Shown: positions 26,045-35,929, counted from the first letter of the stretch. The stretch: 64,000 nucleotides of DNA from Tahibacter sp042701255 (GCF_042701255.1 NZ_CP170554.1:3658001-3722000), one strand, 5' to 3'. The notes: generated by a model not told the origin, from the letters alone. Numbers and translations: made by a program.

Positions 26045-26968
26045 CTATTTCTTCGGTGTCACGAGATAGACGACCGGCTGCGGCTGCGCGACCGGCCTGA
26101 CCGCGCGCACGTTGTCGCGCGGCATGCCGCGTGCGATCAGCGCGGAATTGAGCCGCCCGATGCTGGCCGACGAGGTGCGGACGGGCTTCTGCAGCACGAA
26201 CCAGCGGATGCCCGTCGTGCACGGCGGCGTGGTCAGCGATCCGACGTAGCTGTAGAACGGCTGCTGGCCGAAGCGCCAGAGCGCGCGGCCGAGATCCACG
26301 GCGACGACCGAATCCGGCGGTGCGCTCAGCGAGCGATAGGCCGCGGCGAGGGTCGGGTCTTCGCCGGCCGCATCGTCGGCGGTCCACAGCACGGCGAAGA
26401 CGGCGACGCCGCCATGCTGGTCCACGGTTTTGATGTGCAGCTCGTAGGCCGGATTGCCGGCGATCACGTGCTCGTTGCGATAGTGGAAATGGAATCCGGC
26501 GACCGTATACACGAGCGCCCGTCCGCTCCCGTCGACGCCCGGCGCCATCGTGACCGCAGGGCCCGGCGAAGCCTGGAAGACGACGTTCTGGTCGTGTCCG
26601 TCGAACGTCGCCTGCGTGATCACGCTGGAGGCGGACCACGGCGTCGTCGCGACCCGGGTCAGGTCGATCGGCGACTGCTGCGGCGGCGGCTGTTTTGCGC
26701 AGGCCTCGCCCCAGCTCGGCCCTTCGGGATAGGTCCACGGCGCGAGGGCGTCGCTGTAGTAGTCCGCCTCGGACTGCGCGACGGATTGCCCCGCTTCGTG
26801 CGGCACCGGCGTATGCACGCAGCCGCTCGCAAGACACAGCAGCGCGAGGGACATGACGATCGCGCTGCCGCCGGCGACGGATCTGCGCGGAACGCGTGCC
26901 GGATCGTTGCGAGATCCACGGGTAATACGAGTGTCACACTGCCTGTCGACGACGCAGATGCTGCTCAT
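26045..26968 (-). CDS. Alpha-class carbonic anhydrase, probable lipoprotein
   Basis: A 307-residue protein (ATG at 26968; an in-frame start at 26983 adds five residues). A hydrophobic stretch ends in LASGC, a good lipobox, so the mature protein is probably lipid-anchored at a membrane facing the periplasm. The alpha-carbonic anhydrase core follows: PQQSPIDL, the zinc histidines in FHFHYRNEH and YELHIK, and GSLTTPPCT, which covers the substrate pocket Thr. The enzyme hydrates CO2 to bicarbonate. The long, basic N-terminus before the hydrophobic segment is odd and may mean that translation starts closer to MSLALLCLASGC (internal Met at residue 39). It stands alone. Confidence 0.9.
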   Translation of the reverse strand: MSSICVVDRQCDTRITRGSRNDPARVPRRSVAGGSAIVMSLALLCLASGCVHTPVPHEAGQSVAQSEADYYSDALAPWTYPEGPSWGEACAKQPPPQQSPIDLTRVATTPWSASSVITQATFDGHDQNVVFQASPGPAVTMAPGVDGSGRALVYTVAGFHFHYRNEHVIAGNPAYELHIKTVDQHGGVAVFAVLWTADDAAGEDPTLAAAYRSLSAPPDSVVAVDLGRALWRFGQQPFYSYVGSLTTPPCTTGIRWFVLQKPVRTSSASIGRLNSALIARGMPRDNVRAVRPVAQPQPVVYLVTPKK

Positions 26969-27340
26969 GTCCGCCCTCCCCAAGAGACGCAGTAGATTTT
27001 TACACTAGCAGCGCTTTGTCGCGCGCTCAAGCGGTTGTGATCGCTTCGGCCGACGCTTTTCGCTATGCGCTTGCAGGGGGTTCACAGGCAGGTTTCATCC
27101 GGCCGGTACACGACGCGAACCGGCGTCGGCGCAGCCATCGGACGCACGACGGAGCCTGGCGAACACACGAGGCCCCCCTCGTGCATTCCGCGTTGCGCAT
27201 CGCCGGCGGCGTGCGTTGTGCGAGGGCGCGCACGGCCGCACTGCGCCGGCCGTGCGGCTGTTGCAGCGGCACCGACGCGCTTGCGGCTGGCATGCCGGTT
27301 GCCAGGACATTGAGGATGTTCTGGTTTCCATCGAGCGGCC
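26969..27340. other. Intergenic region, no gene seen
   Basis: About 370 bases between divergent genes. A TTTTTACAC stretch near 26996-27004 may belong to a minus-strand promoter for the carbonic anhydrase gene. The open frames here are Arg/Cys-rich, lack conserved motifs and overlap on both strands, so none is called. Confidence 0.5.
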
Positions 27341-28151
27341 ATGCGCAGCGAACCGTCGAATCCGGACGACATGCACGACACTCACGGCGATCACCATCGC
27401 CATGAGCCGGTCGCGGAGCCGTACATCGGCTGCGCCGGCTGGGCGCTCGCGCGCGCCTTGCAGGATGAATTTCCGGAAGGCGCCAGCCATCTCGCGCGCT
27501 ATGCCGCAGTGTTCTCCGCGGTCGAGATCAATTCCTCGTTCTACCGGCCGCACCGGCGCAGCACCTACGAGCGCTGGGCCGCCAGCGTTCCGGACGGCTT
27601 CCGCTTCGCCGCCAAACTGCCGCGCACGATCACGCACGAGCGCCGATTGACCGCCTGCGAGACCTTGCTGCAGACGTTTCTCGACGAGGTCGGCGGACTC
27701 GGCGACAAGCTCGGCGCGCTGCTGATCCAGCTGCCGCCGACCCTGGCGTTCGATCCGTCCCGGGCCGGCACCTTCCTGCAAGCCTTCCGCAACCTTTACG
27801 GCGGCGGGCTGTGTCTGGAGCCGCGGCACCCGTCCTGGTTCATCGCGACCGCCGATCAACTGCTGAGCGCCAGCCGCGTCGCGCGCGTCGCGGCCGATCC
27901 GGCCGTCATCCCGGACGCGGCAAGTCCCGGCGGCGATGCCGACGCTGCGCTACCTGCGGCTGCACGGATCGCCGCGCATGTACTACTCGCGCTACGACGA
28001 TGGGCAACTGCGCGCGGCGGCGAAGCTGCTGATCGACGACGCGCGCAGCGGCGCCCGCACCTGGTGCATCTTCGACAACACCGCGGAAGGACACGCCGTC
28101 CCGAATGCGCTTGCACTGCGCCGGATCCTGATGAACGCCTCGCCGTCCTGA
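27341..28151 (+). CDS. DUF72 (YecE-like) family protein, frameshifted
   Basis: The first part (27341 to about 27925) gives EPYIGCAGWAL, EINSSFYRPH, GFRFAAKLPRTITHERR and CLEPRHPSWF, all DUF72 hallmarks. The expected end, TLRYLRLHGSPRMYYSRY to TWCIFDNTAEGHAVPNAL, is found in a different frame up to the stop at 28151. Joining them needs one base removed (or two added) within about 27918-27938, near GGCGGCGATGCCGACG. Without the correction the first frame runs on for hundreds of codons and fuses to the next gene. DUF72 proteins form a TIM-barrel-like fold; their role is unknown. The ATG at 27341 or the one at 27371 may be the start. This may be a pseudogene or an assembly indel. Confidence 0.82.
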
Positions 28152-28330
28152 AGCGGAACGGCACCACACTGCACGTGCCGGACAATAGCCTTCGCGTTGC
28201 GCATAGCCGCAAACCCCTGCGCACCGGCAAACACTATGATTCGCGCCGCTGCTGCAAGCCGCCGGCCGCCGTCATCGCGGATGTCTTCCGCGCCGACCGG
28301 CAGCACCGATCCTTCGCCATCGAGGTAACC

Positions 28331-29830
28331 GTGTCCTTCGCCACCAGCCGCCTGCGCCCGTTGCTGTCTCCCCTGTTCGCCATCGTCTGCATCGCATCGG
28401 CTGCCGCGGCCAGCCGCGCGGCTGCGTCGGAAGCCGCTGCCGCGCCTACCGCGCAACTCGCCGACTGCACCCTGCCCGGGCTTTCCCGTTCCGCGCGCTG
28501 CGGCAGCTTGTCCGTCGCGGAGAACCCCGCCAAGCCCGACGGCCGCCGCCTGTCGCTGAACATCGTCGTCGTCCCGGCGCGCAACGGCCATGCCCTGCCC
28601 GATCCCGTGGTTTTCCTGAGCGGCGGTCCGGGCCAGGCCGCAACCCCATCTGCCGCGTTCCTGAGCACGACCCTGGCCGCGGTCAACGAGGACCGCGATC
28701 TGCTGCTGGTCGACCAGCGCGGCACCGGCGCGTCGGCGCCGCTGCCCTGCGCGCTCGTGGACAAGGCCGATCCTGCGGCGAACCTGCGCGAGATCTTCCC
28801 GCTGGCCGCGGTGAAACGCTGCGCGAAGACCTTGTCGGCCCGCGCCGATCTCTCGCAGTACTCCCTGCTGCGTTTCGCCGACGATCTCGAAGCCGTGCGC
28901 GTGGCGCTGGGTTATTCGTCGCTGAACCTGTTCGGTCTCTCCTACGGCACGCGTGCCGCGCAGGTCTATCTGCGCCGCTATCCCGCGTCGTCGCGCACGG
29001 CCTATCTCGGCAGCATGATCCCGATGGATGCGGATACCTTGCTGGAGCTGCCGGCCGCAGCGGAAAACGTGCTGGAGCACACCTTCGATGCCTGCGCGGC
29101 CGACGCGGCCTGCCACGCTGCGTTTCCGGACCTGCGCGAGGAATTCGCGACCCTGCTAGCGCGCCTGGACCGCGGCGAGGTCGTCGTAACGGTGCCGGGC
29201 ACGTCGCAGACCGTCACCCTGAGCCGCGGCCTCGTCATCGAGCGCGTGCGCAGCCTGCTGTATACGACCGAAGGCGCAGCCACGGTGCCGTGGCTGCTGC
29301 ACGAAGCGCATGCGGGGAACTGGAAGCCGCTGGTGGATCAACTGCTCGACGTCGCACGCGCGATGGATGCGCAGGCCAGCCTCGGGCTGTTCTTCTCGAT
29401 CACCTGCAACGAGGACGTCGCCTTCCTGCGCGAAGCGGACATCCGTGCGCGCGCCACGACCCACCGCTTCGGCGATCTGCGCGTGCGCAGCCAGCAGGCG
29501 GCCTGCCGCGCGTGGCCGCGCTACCGGCTGCCCGAGGGCTATCGCACGTCGCTGCGCAGCGACGTGCCGGTGCTGCTGGTCTCGGGAGAATTCGATCCGG
29601 CCACACCTGCCGCGCTGGCGGCTCGCGCCGCGGCGGGCTTCACGCACGCGGCGGAACTGCTGCTGCGCGGCCAGGCGCACAGCGGCTGGAGCGACTGCGT
29701 AGGCGCACGCTACAGCCAGTTCGTGCGCCAGGGCGGCGCGGAAAACATCGATGCCTGTCCGGAGACCGCGCGGCCGCCGTTCATGCTCGACGCCGAGGAA
29801 AGCTCAGCGGAGACGCCGGCGGCGGGTTGA
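28331..29830 (+). CDS. Secreted alpha/beta-hydrolase peptidase (tripeptidyl aminopeptidase/proline iminopeptidase-like)
   Basis: A 499-residue protein. The GTG at 28331 is chosen because it starts a clear signal peptide (RLRPLLSPLFAIVCIASAAA); the frame is open further upstream only because of the frameshifted DUF72 gene. Catalytic core: FLSGGPGQAA (oxyanion loop), LLVDQRGTGASAPL, nucleophile Ser in GLSYGTRAA, Asp in SGEFDPATP and His in GQAHSGWSDC. This is the S33/TAP-like layout with a C-terminal TAP domain carrying the Asp and His. Several cysteines fit disulfides in a periplasmic or secreted enzyme. It likely removes N-terminal residues or short peptides from peptides or esters. Monocistronic. 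Confidence 0.88.
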   Translation: MSFATSRLRPLLSPLFAIVCIASAAAASRAAASEAAAAPTAQLADCTLPGLSRSARCGSLSVAENPAKPDGRRLSLNIVVVPARNGHALPDPVVFLSGGPGQAATPSAAFLSTTLAAVNEDRDLLLVDQRGTGASAPLPCALVDKADPAANLREIFPLAAVKRCAKTLSARADLSQYSLLRFADDLEAVRVALGYSSLNLFGLSYGTRAAQVYLRRYPASSRTAYLGSMIPMDADTLLELPAAAENVLEHTFDACAADAACHAAFPDLREEFATLLARLDRGEVVVTVPGTSQTVTLSRGLVIERVRSLLYTTEGAATVPWLLHEAHAGNWKPLVDQLLDVARAMDAQASLGLFFSITCNEDVAFLREADIRARATTHRFGDLRVRSQQAACRAWPRYRLPEGYRTSLRSDVPVLLVSGEFDPATPAALAARAAAGFTHAAELLLRGQAHSGWSDCVGARYSQFVRQGGAENIDACPETARPPFMLDAEESSAETPAAG

Positions 29831-29971
29831 GACGCGCACGACCGACGCGTCGACGTTGGACATACCCGTCGACAGCGAACGCATCGCCGCGATGTCCGTC
29901 CACGCCTCGTCGCACAGCAGAGCATCGCGGGCCGTGCCGGCACGTCGCCGGCAACGCCTGCCGCGAGCCGC

Positions 29972-32750
29972 TCAATACCGCTGCAACACCGCCAGCGCCG
30001 CCGGGTCGATTTCCTCGCGCCGCCGTATCAGCGCGCGCGCGGACTGAGCCGTCGCCCGCGCGGCGGCGGCATCCCCGGCCGCCGCCTGCAGCCGGGCCCG
30101 TTGCGCGAGCAGCTCGACCTGGCGTCGATAACCCTCGGGCGCCATGCGCGCCGAGAGCCGCAGCGCGTGTTCGACGTCGGTTCGCGCATCGGCGATGCGC
30201 TGCACGGCTTCGAGCGCCGCTGCGCGCCGTGCGAGCACCTCGACGGCGACCGGCCCTTCGGCTTCGCCGGTCGCCTGCAGCCGGGACAGGGCTTCGTCGC
30301 AGGAGCGCAGTGCGGCCGCCGCATCGCCGCCGGCCAGTTGCGCACCGGCACGCAGCTGCAGCAGTTCGGCGACCGCGCCGCCGCCGTCGCGATAGATCTC
30401 CCGTGCCATCGTCAGGCCGCGGGTACTGCTGATTTCGACCGCGGCCAGCTCGCCGCGCGCCAGCGCGATGCGCGCCTGTTCCGTGTCGAGCTCGATGCAG
30501 GTCCGCGTCGCATGCAGGCCGGGCCGCGTACACCAGCGCCAGGCCTGGACTATGGTCTGCGCCGCCGCCTCGAGATCGCGCCGGCGCCACTGCAGCAGTC
30601 CGATGCGCGCCGAGGTGTTGACGTCGCGCATCTCTCCCTCGCCGTAGATCGTGCGGTACATCGCGAGCGCGCGCGACAACGCGGGCTCGGCGTCGTCGAG
30701 GCGCTCCTGCGCGATGAGCACCTCGCCGAGATTGAGCAGGGCCCGCGCGATCTGTTCGTGCGGCGGCTGGTACAGCCGCTCGACCGCGGTCAGGTTTTCG
30801 CGCGCGAGACGCTCGGCCGCCTGAGTGTCGCCGAGGTCCAGGCGCGCGCGACTGAGCCGGATCAGCCCCTGCAGGAATTCCGGCGACGGTGCCCAGGCGC
30901 GGTCGCGCCAGCGCTGCAGCGCCGGCTCGTAGGCAGCCACGGCCTCGGTCGTCTGCCCGGCGCCGAGCAGGATGCCCGCATGTTCCAGCGCCGCGAGCGC
31001 GGTGCCCTGCGACTCCGCGCCGTAGACGCCGGCGGCCGCCTGCGTGGCCTCGGCGGAAATCGCCAGCGCCTTTTCCGAGCGCGCCGAATACATCAGCGCG
31101 CGGGCATAGTTCTGCAGACCGCGGATCGCGGCTTCGTCGGTCGCATCGCGCAACTGCGGCAGCAGGGCTTCGTAGGCGTCGGCGGCGTCGGCATAGCGTG
31201 TCTGCAGGATCAGCAGTTGCGCCTGCAGCAGGCGGATGCGGCGCCGCGCCACGTCGTTGGCCGCCCAGGTCGTGCGGCCGGCTTCCATGGCCTGATCCAG
31301 CAACCGCTGCGCCTGCGGGAAATCGCTCGCGGCCATGCTGACCTCGGCGAGCAGGCGCAGCAGGTCGATGCGCGTCGGCGCAGACAGGTCGGTCTGCGTC
31401 GCGAGCCGGTCGCCGGCGCGCTGCACGATCTGCTCCAGGGTCAGGCGCTGCTCCGGCAACTGTCCGGGCCGCGAGGCTTCGAACAGACCGAGCAGGAAAT
31501 TGCTGACCGCCGTCGCGCGGCGGCTTTCCTCCTGCGCGAGCGCGCGCCTGCCACCAGGTCGCCGAGACGCCGCCGACGATGGCGAGCAGACTCAGGACCG
31601 CGGCACCGGCACCGACCCGGTTGCGCTGCACGTATTTGCGCAGGCGGTAGGTCAGCGACGGCACGCGCGCCGCGACTGGCCGTTTATGCAGATAGCGCTC
31701 CAGATCGTCGGCCAGCAGCGCGGCCGAGCCGTAGCGCCGCGCCGGTTCCGCGGCGCAGGCCGTGGCGTGGATCGCATCGAGATCGCCGCGCAGCACGCGC
31801 CGCAGCGCGGGCGCGGGCGGCAGGCCGGCCGGCACCGTCGCCGCATCGTCGGCCATCGCGCGCGACAAGGTGACGGTCCAGGTCGAGGCCAGCGGCCGCC
31901 CGGTCAGCAGTTCCGCGAGCAATACGCCCAGCGCATAGACGTCGGCCGCCGTCGTGATCGGCCCGGGCTGATGCTGCTCCGGCGCCGCATAGCCCGGCGT
32001 CAGCGCGATCGCCTGGGTCTGCGCGGTCTGGTCGCTGCCGTCGGCCAGCAGCTGGGCGATGCCGAAATCCAGCACCTTGACCTCGCCGCCGCGGCTGACC
32101 AGCACGTTCGACGGTTTCAGATCCTTGTGCACGATCAGCGCGCGGTGCGCGCTGTCGACCGCGCGGCAGACATCGACGAGCAGGCGCAGGCGCGCCGCGA
32201 CATCGAGCGCCTGCGTGTCGGCGTAGTCGGTGATGCTCAGGCCGTCGACGAATTCCACGGCGATGTAGGGAATGCCGCCGTCGCCGATGCCGCCGTCGAT
32301 GAGTCCCGCGATGTGCGGATGCGACAGCTGGCTCAGCACGCCCTGCTCGCGACGGAAACGGCGCTGGCTGTCGGCCGAGAACAGGCCCGTCCGCAGTACC
32401 TTCAGCGCGACGACCTGGGTGCCCTCGCCCATCGGACGTTCGGCGCGGAACACCAGCGAGGTGCCGCCCTGGCCGAGCACGTCGGTCAGCCGGTACGGAC
32501 CGATGCGGCTGCCGATCAGGCCGGAGCCGTCGTCGGACTCCGGCGTGAATTCGCGCACCGCGGCTGCGGCACCGGCACGCAGCAGCGGCACCGCGGCATC
32601 GTTCAAGCCGTCGGCCGCGAGCATGCGCTGCAGTTGCTCGCGCAGTGCGGCATCGACAGCGTGCGCATCGAGCCAGGCCGCCCGCTCCGATGCCGGCAAG
32701 GCGACGAGCGCATCGAAACAGGCGCGCAGGCCCGGACGCGAGGGTTCCAT
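29972..32750 (-). CDS. Transmembrane Ser/Thr protein kinase with TPR-like sensor region, frameshifted
   Basis: About 925 residues after correction. Kinase domain (about 85-345): GQGGTSLVF, VALKVL, catalytic HKDLKPSN, DFG and TPGYAAPE. A membrane segment follows (AAVLSLLAIVGGVSATWW). Directly after it the frame changes: the kinase frame reads on into Arg-rich nonsense, whereas the overlapping frame gives ALAQEESRRATAVSNFLLGLFEA, the usual continuation in this kinase family, and then TPR-like helical repeats to the stop at 29972. The shift lies in a GCGCGCGCTCGCG tract at about 31540-31550 (one base extra or two missing). The start at 32750 overlaps the sigma factor stop as TGATG. It probably transduces a signal that sets the activity of the co-expressed sigma factor. 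Confidence 0.82.
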
Positions 32751-33274
32751 CAGAGCAGCTGCGCCTTGAGGAATGCCGCGGCGAAGCGCCAGTCGCGATC
32801 GACCGTGCGCCGGTGCACCTCGAGCAGATCGGCGATCTGCTGCAAGCCCAGCCCGGCGAAGAAATGCAGCTCGACGACCTGCGCGGCGCGCGCGTCGAGC
32901 TGCGCCAGTTCCGTCAACGCCGCATCCAGCACGACCGCGTCGTGCGGCTCGACGCTGACCGCCTGTACGTCCGGATCGGTCAGCGAAACGCGCAGGCGGC
33001 TGTCCTCGCGCTTGAGCCGCATCCGCAGCTTGGCGCGATCCAGCAGGATGTGCCGCATGGCCTGGGCCGCGTAGGAGAAGAACTGGCGCGGCTCGCCGAA
33101 GCGCAGGCGTTCGGCATCGGCGAGCTTGAGATAGACCTCGTTGACCAACGCCGTGGTGTGCAGGGTGTCCGGGCCGCCGCCGCGCCGGCGCTCGCTGTGC
33201 GCGAGCACGCGCAGCTCCTGATACAGGTGCGCGACCAGTTCGTCGACGCCGCTGCCTGAAATCGGTTCGTCCAT
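32750..33274 (-). CDS. ECF-type RNA polymerase sigma factor (kinase-linked type)
   Basis: A 174-residue sigma factor of the ECF/Sig-70-X6 type. Region 2 contains TTALVNEVYLKLADA and FFSYAAQAMRHILLDRAK; region 4 is HFFAGLGLQQIADLLEVHRRTVDRDWRFAAAFL, a helix-turn-helix for the -35 element. No anti-sigma gene is adjacent; the next gene is a transmembrane Ser/Thr kinase whose start overlaps by TGATG, and in this sigma class phosphorylation by the partner kinase is thought to replace anti-sigma control. ATG at 33274. Confidence 0.9.
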   Translation of the reverse strand: MDEPISGSGVDELVAHLYQELRVLAHSERRRGGGPDTLHTTALVNEVYLKLADAERLRFGEPRQFFSYAAQAMRHILLDRAKLRMRLKREDSRLRVSLTDPDVQAVSVEPHDAVVLDAALTELAQLDARAAQVVELHFFAGLGLQQIADLLEVHRRTVDRDWRFAAAFLKAQLL

Positions 33275-33560
33275 GGCCTGCTGATCGACTCGCTGCGAAA
33301 GTCCGGAACGGGCGGCGGCGCGAGTCTGTCTCGACGCGCAGGCGGATAGCCCGGGCCGGACGCGAAACGCGATCTTCGCAGCCCCGTGCCGGCATCACAA
33401 GCCTGCCCGCGACCCGGTCCGCCGGCGCCGCGCGATTCACCGGCAGATCCGCACGTGCACCGCGCATGGCGCAATCCGGCGTAGTCCGTCGTTCAGAATC
33501 CCGCACGGTTCCGTGCCGATACGCGTACCTAACCCTTCACGACCACGAGGAACGACTGTC

Positions 33561-33977
33561 ATGACCGATCCCGCTCAGCCCCTGACCGGCGGCTGCTTCT
33601 GCGGACTCGTCCGCTATCGCATCGACGCACCGCTGCGCGCCGCGCGCAGCTGCCATTGCTCGCGCTGCCGCAAGGCCTTCAGCGGCGCCGGTTCTGCCTA
33701 TGCCGAAGTCGAACCGGGCGCCTTCGCCTGGGAAAGCGGCCAGGACCAGCTGCGCCACTACTCGACCATGCCGGGCTGGGGACTGTGCTTCTGCGGCAAC
33801 TGCGGCACCACGCTCTGCGGCATGCAGGGCGAGCAGGTGCACGGCGTCACGCTCGGCCCGGTCGACGGCGATCCCGGCGTGGCGATCGCGATGCATCTGT
33901 TCGTCGGGTCCAAGGCCAGCTGGGATCACATCGGCGGCGACGCGCCGCAGTTCGCCGAGTTTCCGCCGGCGGCGTGA
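33561..33977 (+). CDS. GFA-family (CENP-V/GFA fold) zinc protein
   Basis: A 138-residue protein with the GFA zinc pattern: GGCFCGLVRY, SCHCSRCRKAFSGAGSAY and CFCGNCGTTLCG. These cysteines bind two zinc ions. The family is named after a glutathione-dependent formaldehyde-activating enzyme, but most members have no proven reaction. The ATG at 33561 follows GAGGAAC; an open stretch upstream has no better site. It stands alone, divergent from the sigma factor gene. Confidence 0.9.
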   Translation: MTDPAQPLTGGCFCGLVRYRIDAPLRAARSCHCSRCRKAFSGAGSAYAEVEPGAFAWESGQDQLRHYSTMPGWGLCFCGNCGTTLCGMQGEQVHGVTLGPVDGDPGVAIAMHLFVGSKASWDHIGGDAPQFAEFPPAA

Positions 33978-34088
33978 CACGGTCGATCGCAGGATCGGGC
34001 AGCCGGCACGCCGGCTGCGACACCGGCGAACCCGGTAGGCGTTGACTGCTTGCTAGACTGCGCGCCGCCTGCCCCGCGGAGCGCCGCC

Positions 34089-34547
34089 ATGGCCATCGCA
34101 ACCCGCCGTCTGCTGCTGCCGTTGCTGGCCTGTGTCGTCGGTCTTGCAGCGCTCGGCTTTTCCGCGAGGCTCTATGTCCAGAGCCGGCAGGTCGAACAGC
34201 ACGGCCTGCTGGCACCGGTGACCGCGGTCGGCGACGGCAAGAAGGTCAAGCGCAGCGGCAATCACCTGAGCTTCCGCGCCGACGTCACGTTCATCGCGAG
34301 CGACGGCCGCCGCATCACGAGCGCGGCGATCCTCTCGGGCGAAGCACTGAACGGCTTTCGCAGCGGGCAGCCGCTGCAGGTGCGCTACCTGCCCGATCAG
34401 CCCGCGGTCGTACGCATCGTCGGCGAAGAAGACGAAGGCGGCAGCTGGCTGCTGGTCCTCGTCGGCGTCGCGGCGCTGGCTTACGGCGGCTTCGGTTTTG
34501 TTTCGGGCTCGGGCCGAGGACGGATGAGCCGGCGTCGGCGCGCCTAG
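34089..34547 (+). CDS. DUF3592-like membrane protein
   Basis: A 152-residue protein with an N-terminal membrane segment (LLLPLLACVVGLAALGF), a soluble region with FRADVTFIASDGRRITS and RSGQPLQVRYLPDQPAVVRIV, and a second membrane segment (WLLVLVGVAALAYGGFGFV) followed by a basic tail. The pattern of strand, DGR turn, and VRYLPDxP is typical of DUF3592 proteins, whose function is unknown. The ATG at 34089 gives the shortest n-region before the first membrane segment. Confidence 0.7.
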   Translation: MAIATRRLLLPLLACVVGLAALGFSARLYVQSRQVEQHGLLAPVTAVGDGKKVKRSGNHLSFRADVTFIASDGRRITSAAILSGEALNGFRSGQPLQVRYLPDQPAVVRIVGEEDEGGSWLLVLVGVAALAYGGFGFVSGSGRGRMSRRRRA

Positions 34548-34837
34548 TACAACACCGACTACGAGCGAGGCGGCCGTTCGTAACGATGCGCGTCAGGTCT
34601 GCCGGGAGCTCTCACCCATGCAGTGACGTGACGCTCTCAACATCCCTTCACACGACGACCATTGTCCAATCTCCGTATTGGGATTAGAGTCTGCGATGGC
34701 GCCAGCCTGGGTTGCGAGCGACCCAAAACCGGCAGTAGTTCAAACGCATTTTCGATCTCTTATAGACCATGGCGTTCGCCACCGGGTCTGAGGGATAAGC
34801 GCTCGCTCACCTCGTGGCCCGGCCTGGAGAACAGTCC

Positions 34838-35506
34838 ATGTCCTGGAACCCATCATCCATTGTTGTGTTTGCGCAGGATTCGCTGCGTGATTCGGGCATT
34901 GTCGTTTCGCGCGGCCATCTTTTCGAGGTATTCGCCGCGCTTCACAGCTTCCGCACATACGCAGCCTATCGTGCCGTGCCGGTAGTCGACGAATTGTTGC
35001 CTTCTGCTGAAATCGTCTGCTTTGACAAAGAGCGCGCACGAAAGCGTGCAATTGCTTTGAGTGATAACGCAGCAGACGCGGAAGCAATCGTCGAAGTTGT
35101 TCTGGAAGAATGCAAAGCAGCGCTTGGCGAAACGGATAAGAGAATTCGCGTCTATTCTTCGGCAAATGAGTTCTTTGACGACGAATTCAGTTCATCCGAT
35201 TTCCATACAACGATAATGCTTTCTGGCCCTGTCAATTCGGAGTTCTCAGACACAAACGCTTACATGTCGGATTGCGAGGTTGAAGAGATCGACGAGCTTT
35301 GCGAATTGGCCTATTGCGACGGAGAGTGGAACCTCGTCGTCATGGGAAAAGTCTACGGCGACCAAGACCCCGATCGGATGTACTGGGGTGATACGGTCGA
35401 ATTTCGCGCGACAGTGACATATACCGTGATCGCCGGCGTTGGACTTATTTTTGACGACATGCACGTGGAAGCATCCGTCCTGCACGAAGTTGACCTCGAC
35501 AAATAG
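34838..35506 (+). CDS. Acidic orphan protein with AT-richer composition
   Basis: A 222-residue very acidic protein (clusters such as ANEFFDDEFSS and MSDCEVEEIDELCELAYCDG), with no signal peptide or membrane segment. I do not recognise a family. Codons are visibly different from neighbours: many end in A or T (gac aaa gag, att gct ttg agt gat), and about 280 bases upstream are also less GC-rich. This points to recent acquisition. Acidic cytosolic proteins of this size are common among toxin-immunity proteins, but no toxin gene is adjacent, so that is only a thought. The ATG at 34838 (MSWNPSS) is preferred over an in-frame start at 34814. A strong hairpin follows the stop. Confidence 0.7.
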   Translation: MSWNPSSIVVFAQDSLRDSGIVVSRGHLFEVFAALHSFRTYAAYRAVPVVDELLPSAEIVCFDKERARKRAIALSDNAADAEAIVEVVLEECKAALGETDKRIRVYSSANEFFDDEFSSSDFHTTIMLSGPVNSEFSDTNAYMSDCEVEEIDELCELAYCDGEWNLVVMGKVYGDQDPDRMYWGDTVEFRATVTYTVIAGVGLIFDDMHVEASVLHEVDLDK

Positions 35507-35516
35507 CTTTTTCGCC

Positions 35517-35540
35517 GGGAGGGGCCGCGCGGCCCCTCCC
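35517..35540. terminator. 24-base perfect inverted repeat after the orphan gene
   Basis: GGGAGGGGCCGCGCGGCCCCTCCC is a perfect palindrome 10 bases after the stop at 35506. It has no long T-run after it on the plus strand, so it may terminate inefficiently or act as an mRNA-stabilising hairpin. Confidence 0.55.
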
Positions 35541-35607
35541 GCACCTCATTTCGCAGCCAATAGTTTGAGCAAGTGTGTGCTGGTCCCGAACCACCATTTC
35601 TCAACAC

Positions 35608-35621
35608 TTGATCTGGATCAG
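35608..35621. promoter_or_regulatory. FNR-type box upstream of the DUF2249-fabB gene run
   Basis: TTGATCTGGATCAG, one mismatch from the FNR consensus TTGAT-N4-ATCAA. The centre is about 42 bases before the ATG of the DUF2249 gene, which would allow activation if transcription starts near the ATG. Confidence 0.75.
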
Positions 35622-35656
35622 AGAGCTCCACCACCTGTGACGCCGACAATCGTCAC

Positions 35657-35929
35657 ATGAGTATTTCGCGTTGCCTGCCGCACGACGGCGCCCTGTCCGA
35701 ACTCGATCTGCGCGGCCTGCCCGCACCCGAGCCGTTGCTGCAGGCGCTGGCCGCCGCGGATGCGCTGGCGCCCGGCGCGGCGCTGCGTGTCTGGACGCCG
35801 CTGCTGCCGTGGCCGTTGCTGCACGCGCTGACGGAACGCGGCCTGCACTACGAGGTGCTGCCGACCCTGGACGGCATCGGTGCCTGCGTGCAGATCCAGC
35901 GAAACGCCGATGGCCAAGCTGGCACTTGA
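35657..35929 (+). CDS. DUF2249 (TusA-fold) protein
   Basis: A 90-residue protein with the DUF2249 pattern: SELDLRGLPAPEPLLQALAAADAL, then RVWTPLLPWPLLHALTERGLHYEVLPT. The fold is like the sulfur carrier TusA, but the Cys of the CPxP motif is replaced here by APEP, as in DUF2249. Such proteins are frequent in FNR/Dnr-controlled loci of denitrifying and microaerobic bacteria, with no proven function. It is first in the run, with an FNR box upstream, and overlaps the next gene by 20 bases. Confidence 0.78.
   Translation: MSISRCLPHDGALSELDLRGLPAPEPLLQALAAADALAPGAALRVWTPLLPWPLLHALTERGLHYEVLPTLDGIGACVQIQRNADGQAGT

Noticed and set aside
27341..29830. An 829-residue DUF72-hydrolase fusion protein
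   Set aside because: The junction is out of frame with the DUF72 C-terminus, and a signal peptide begins in the middle; two genes with a frameshift explain it better.
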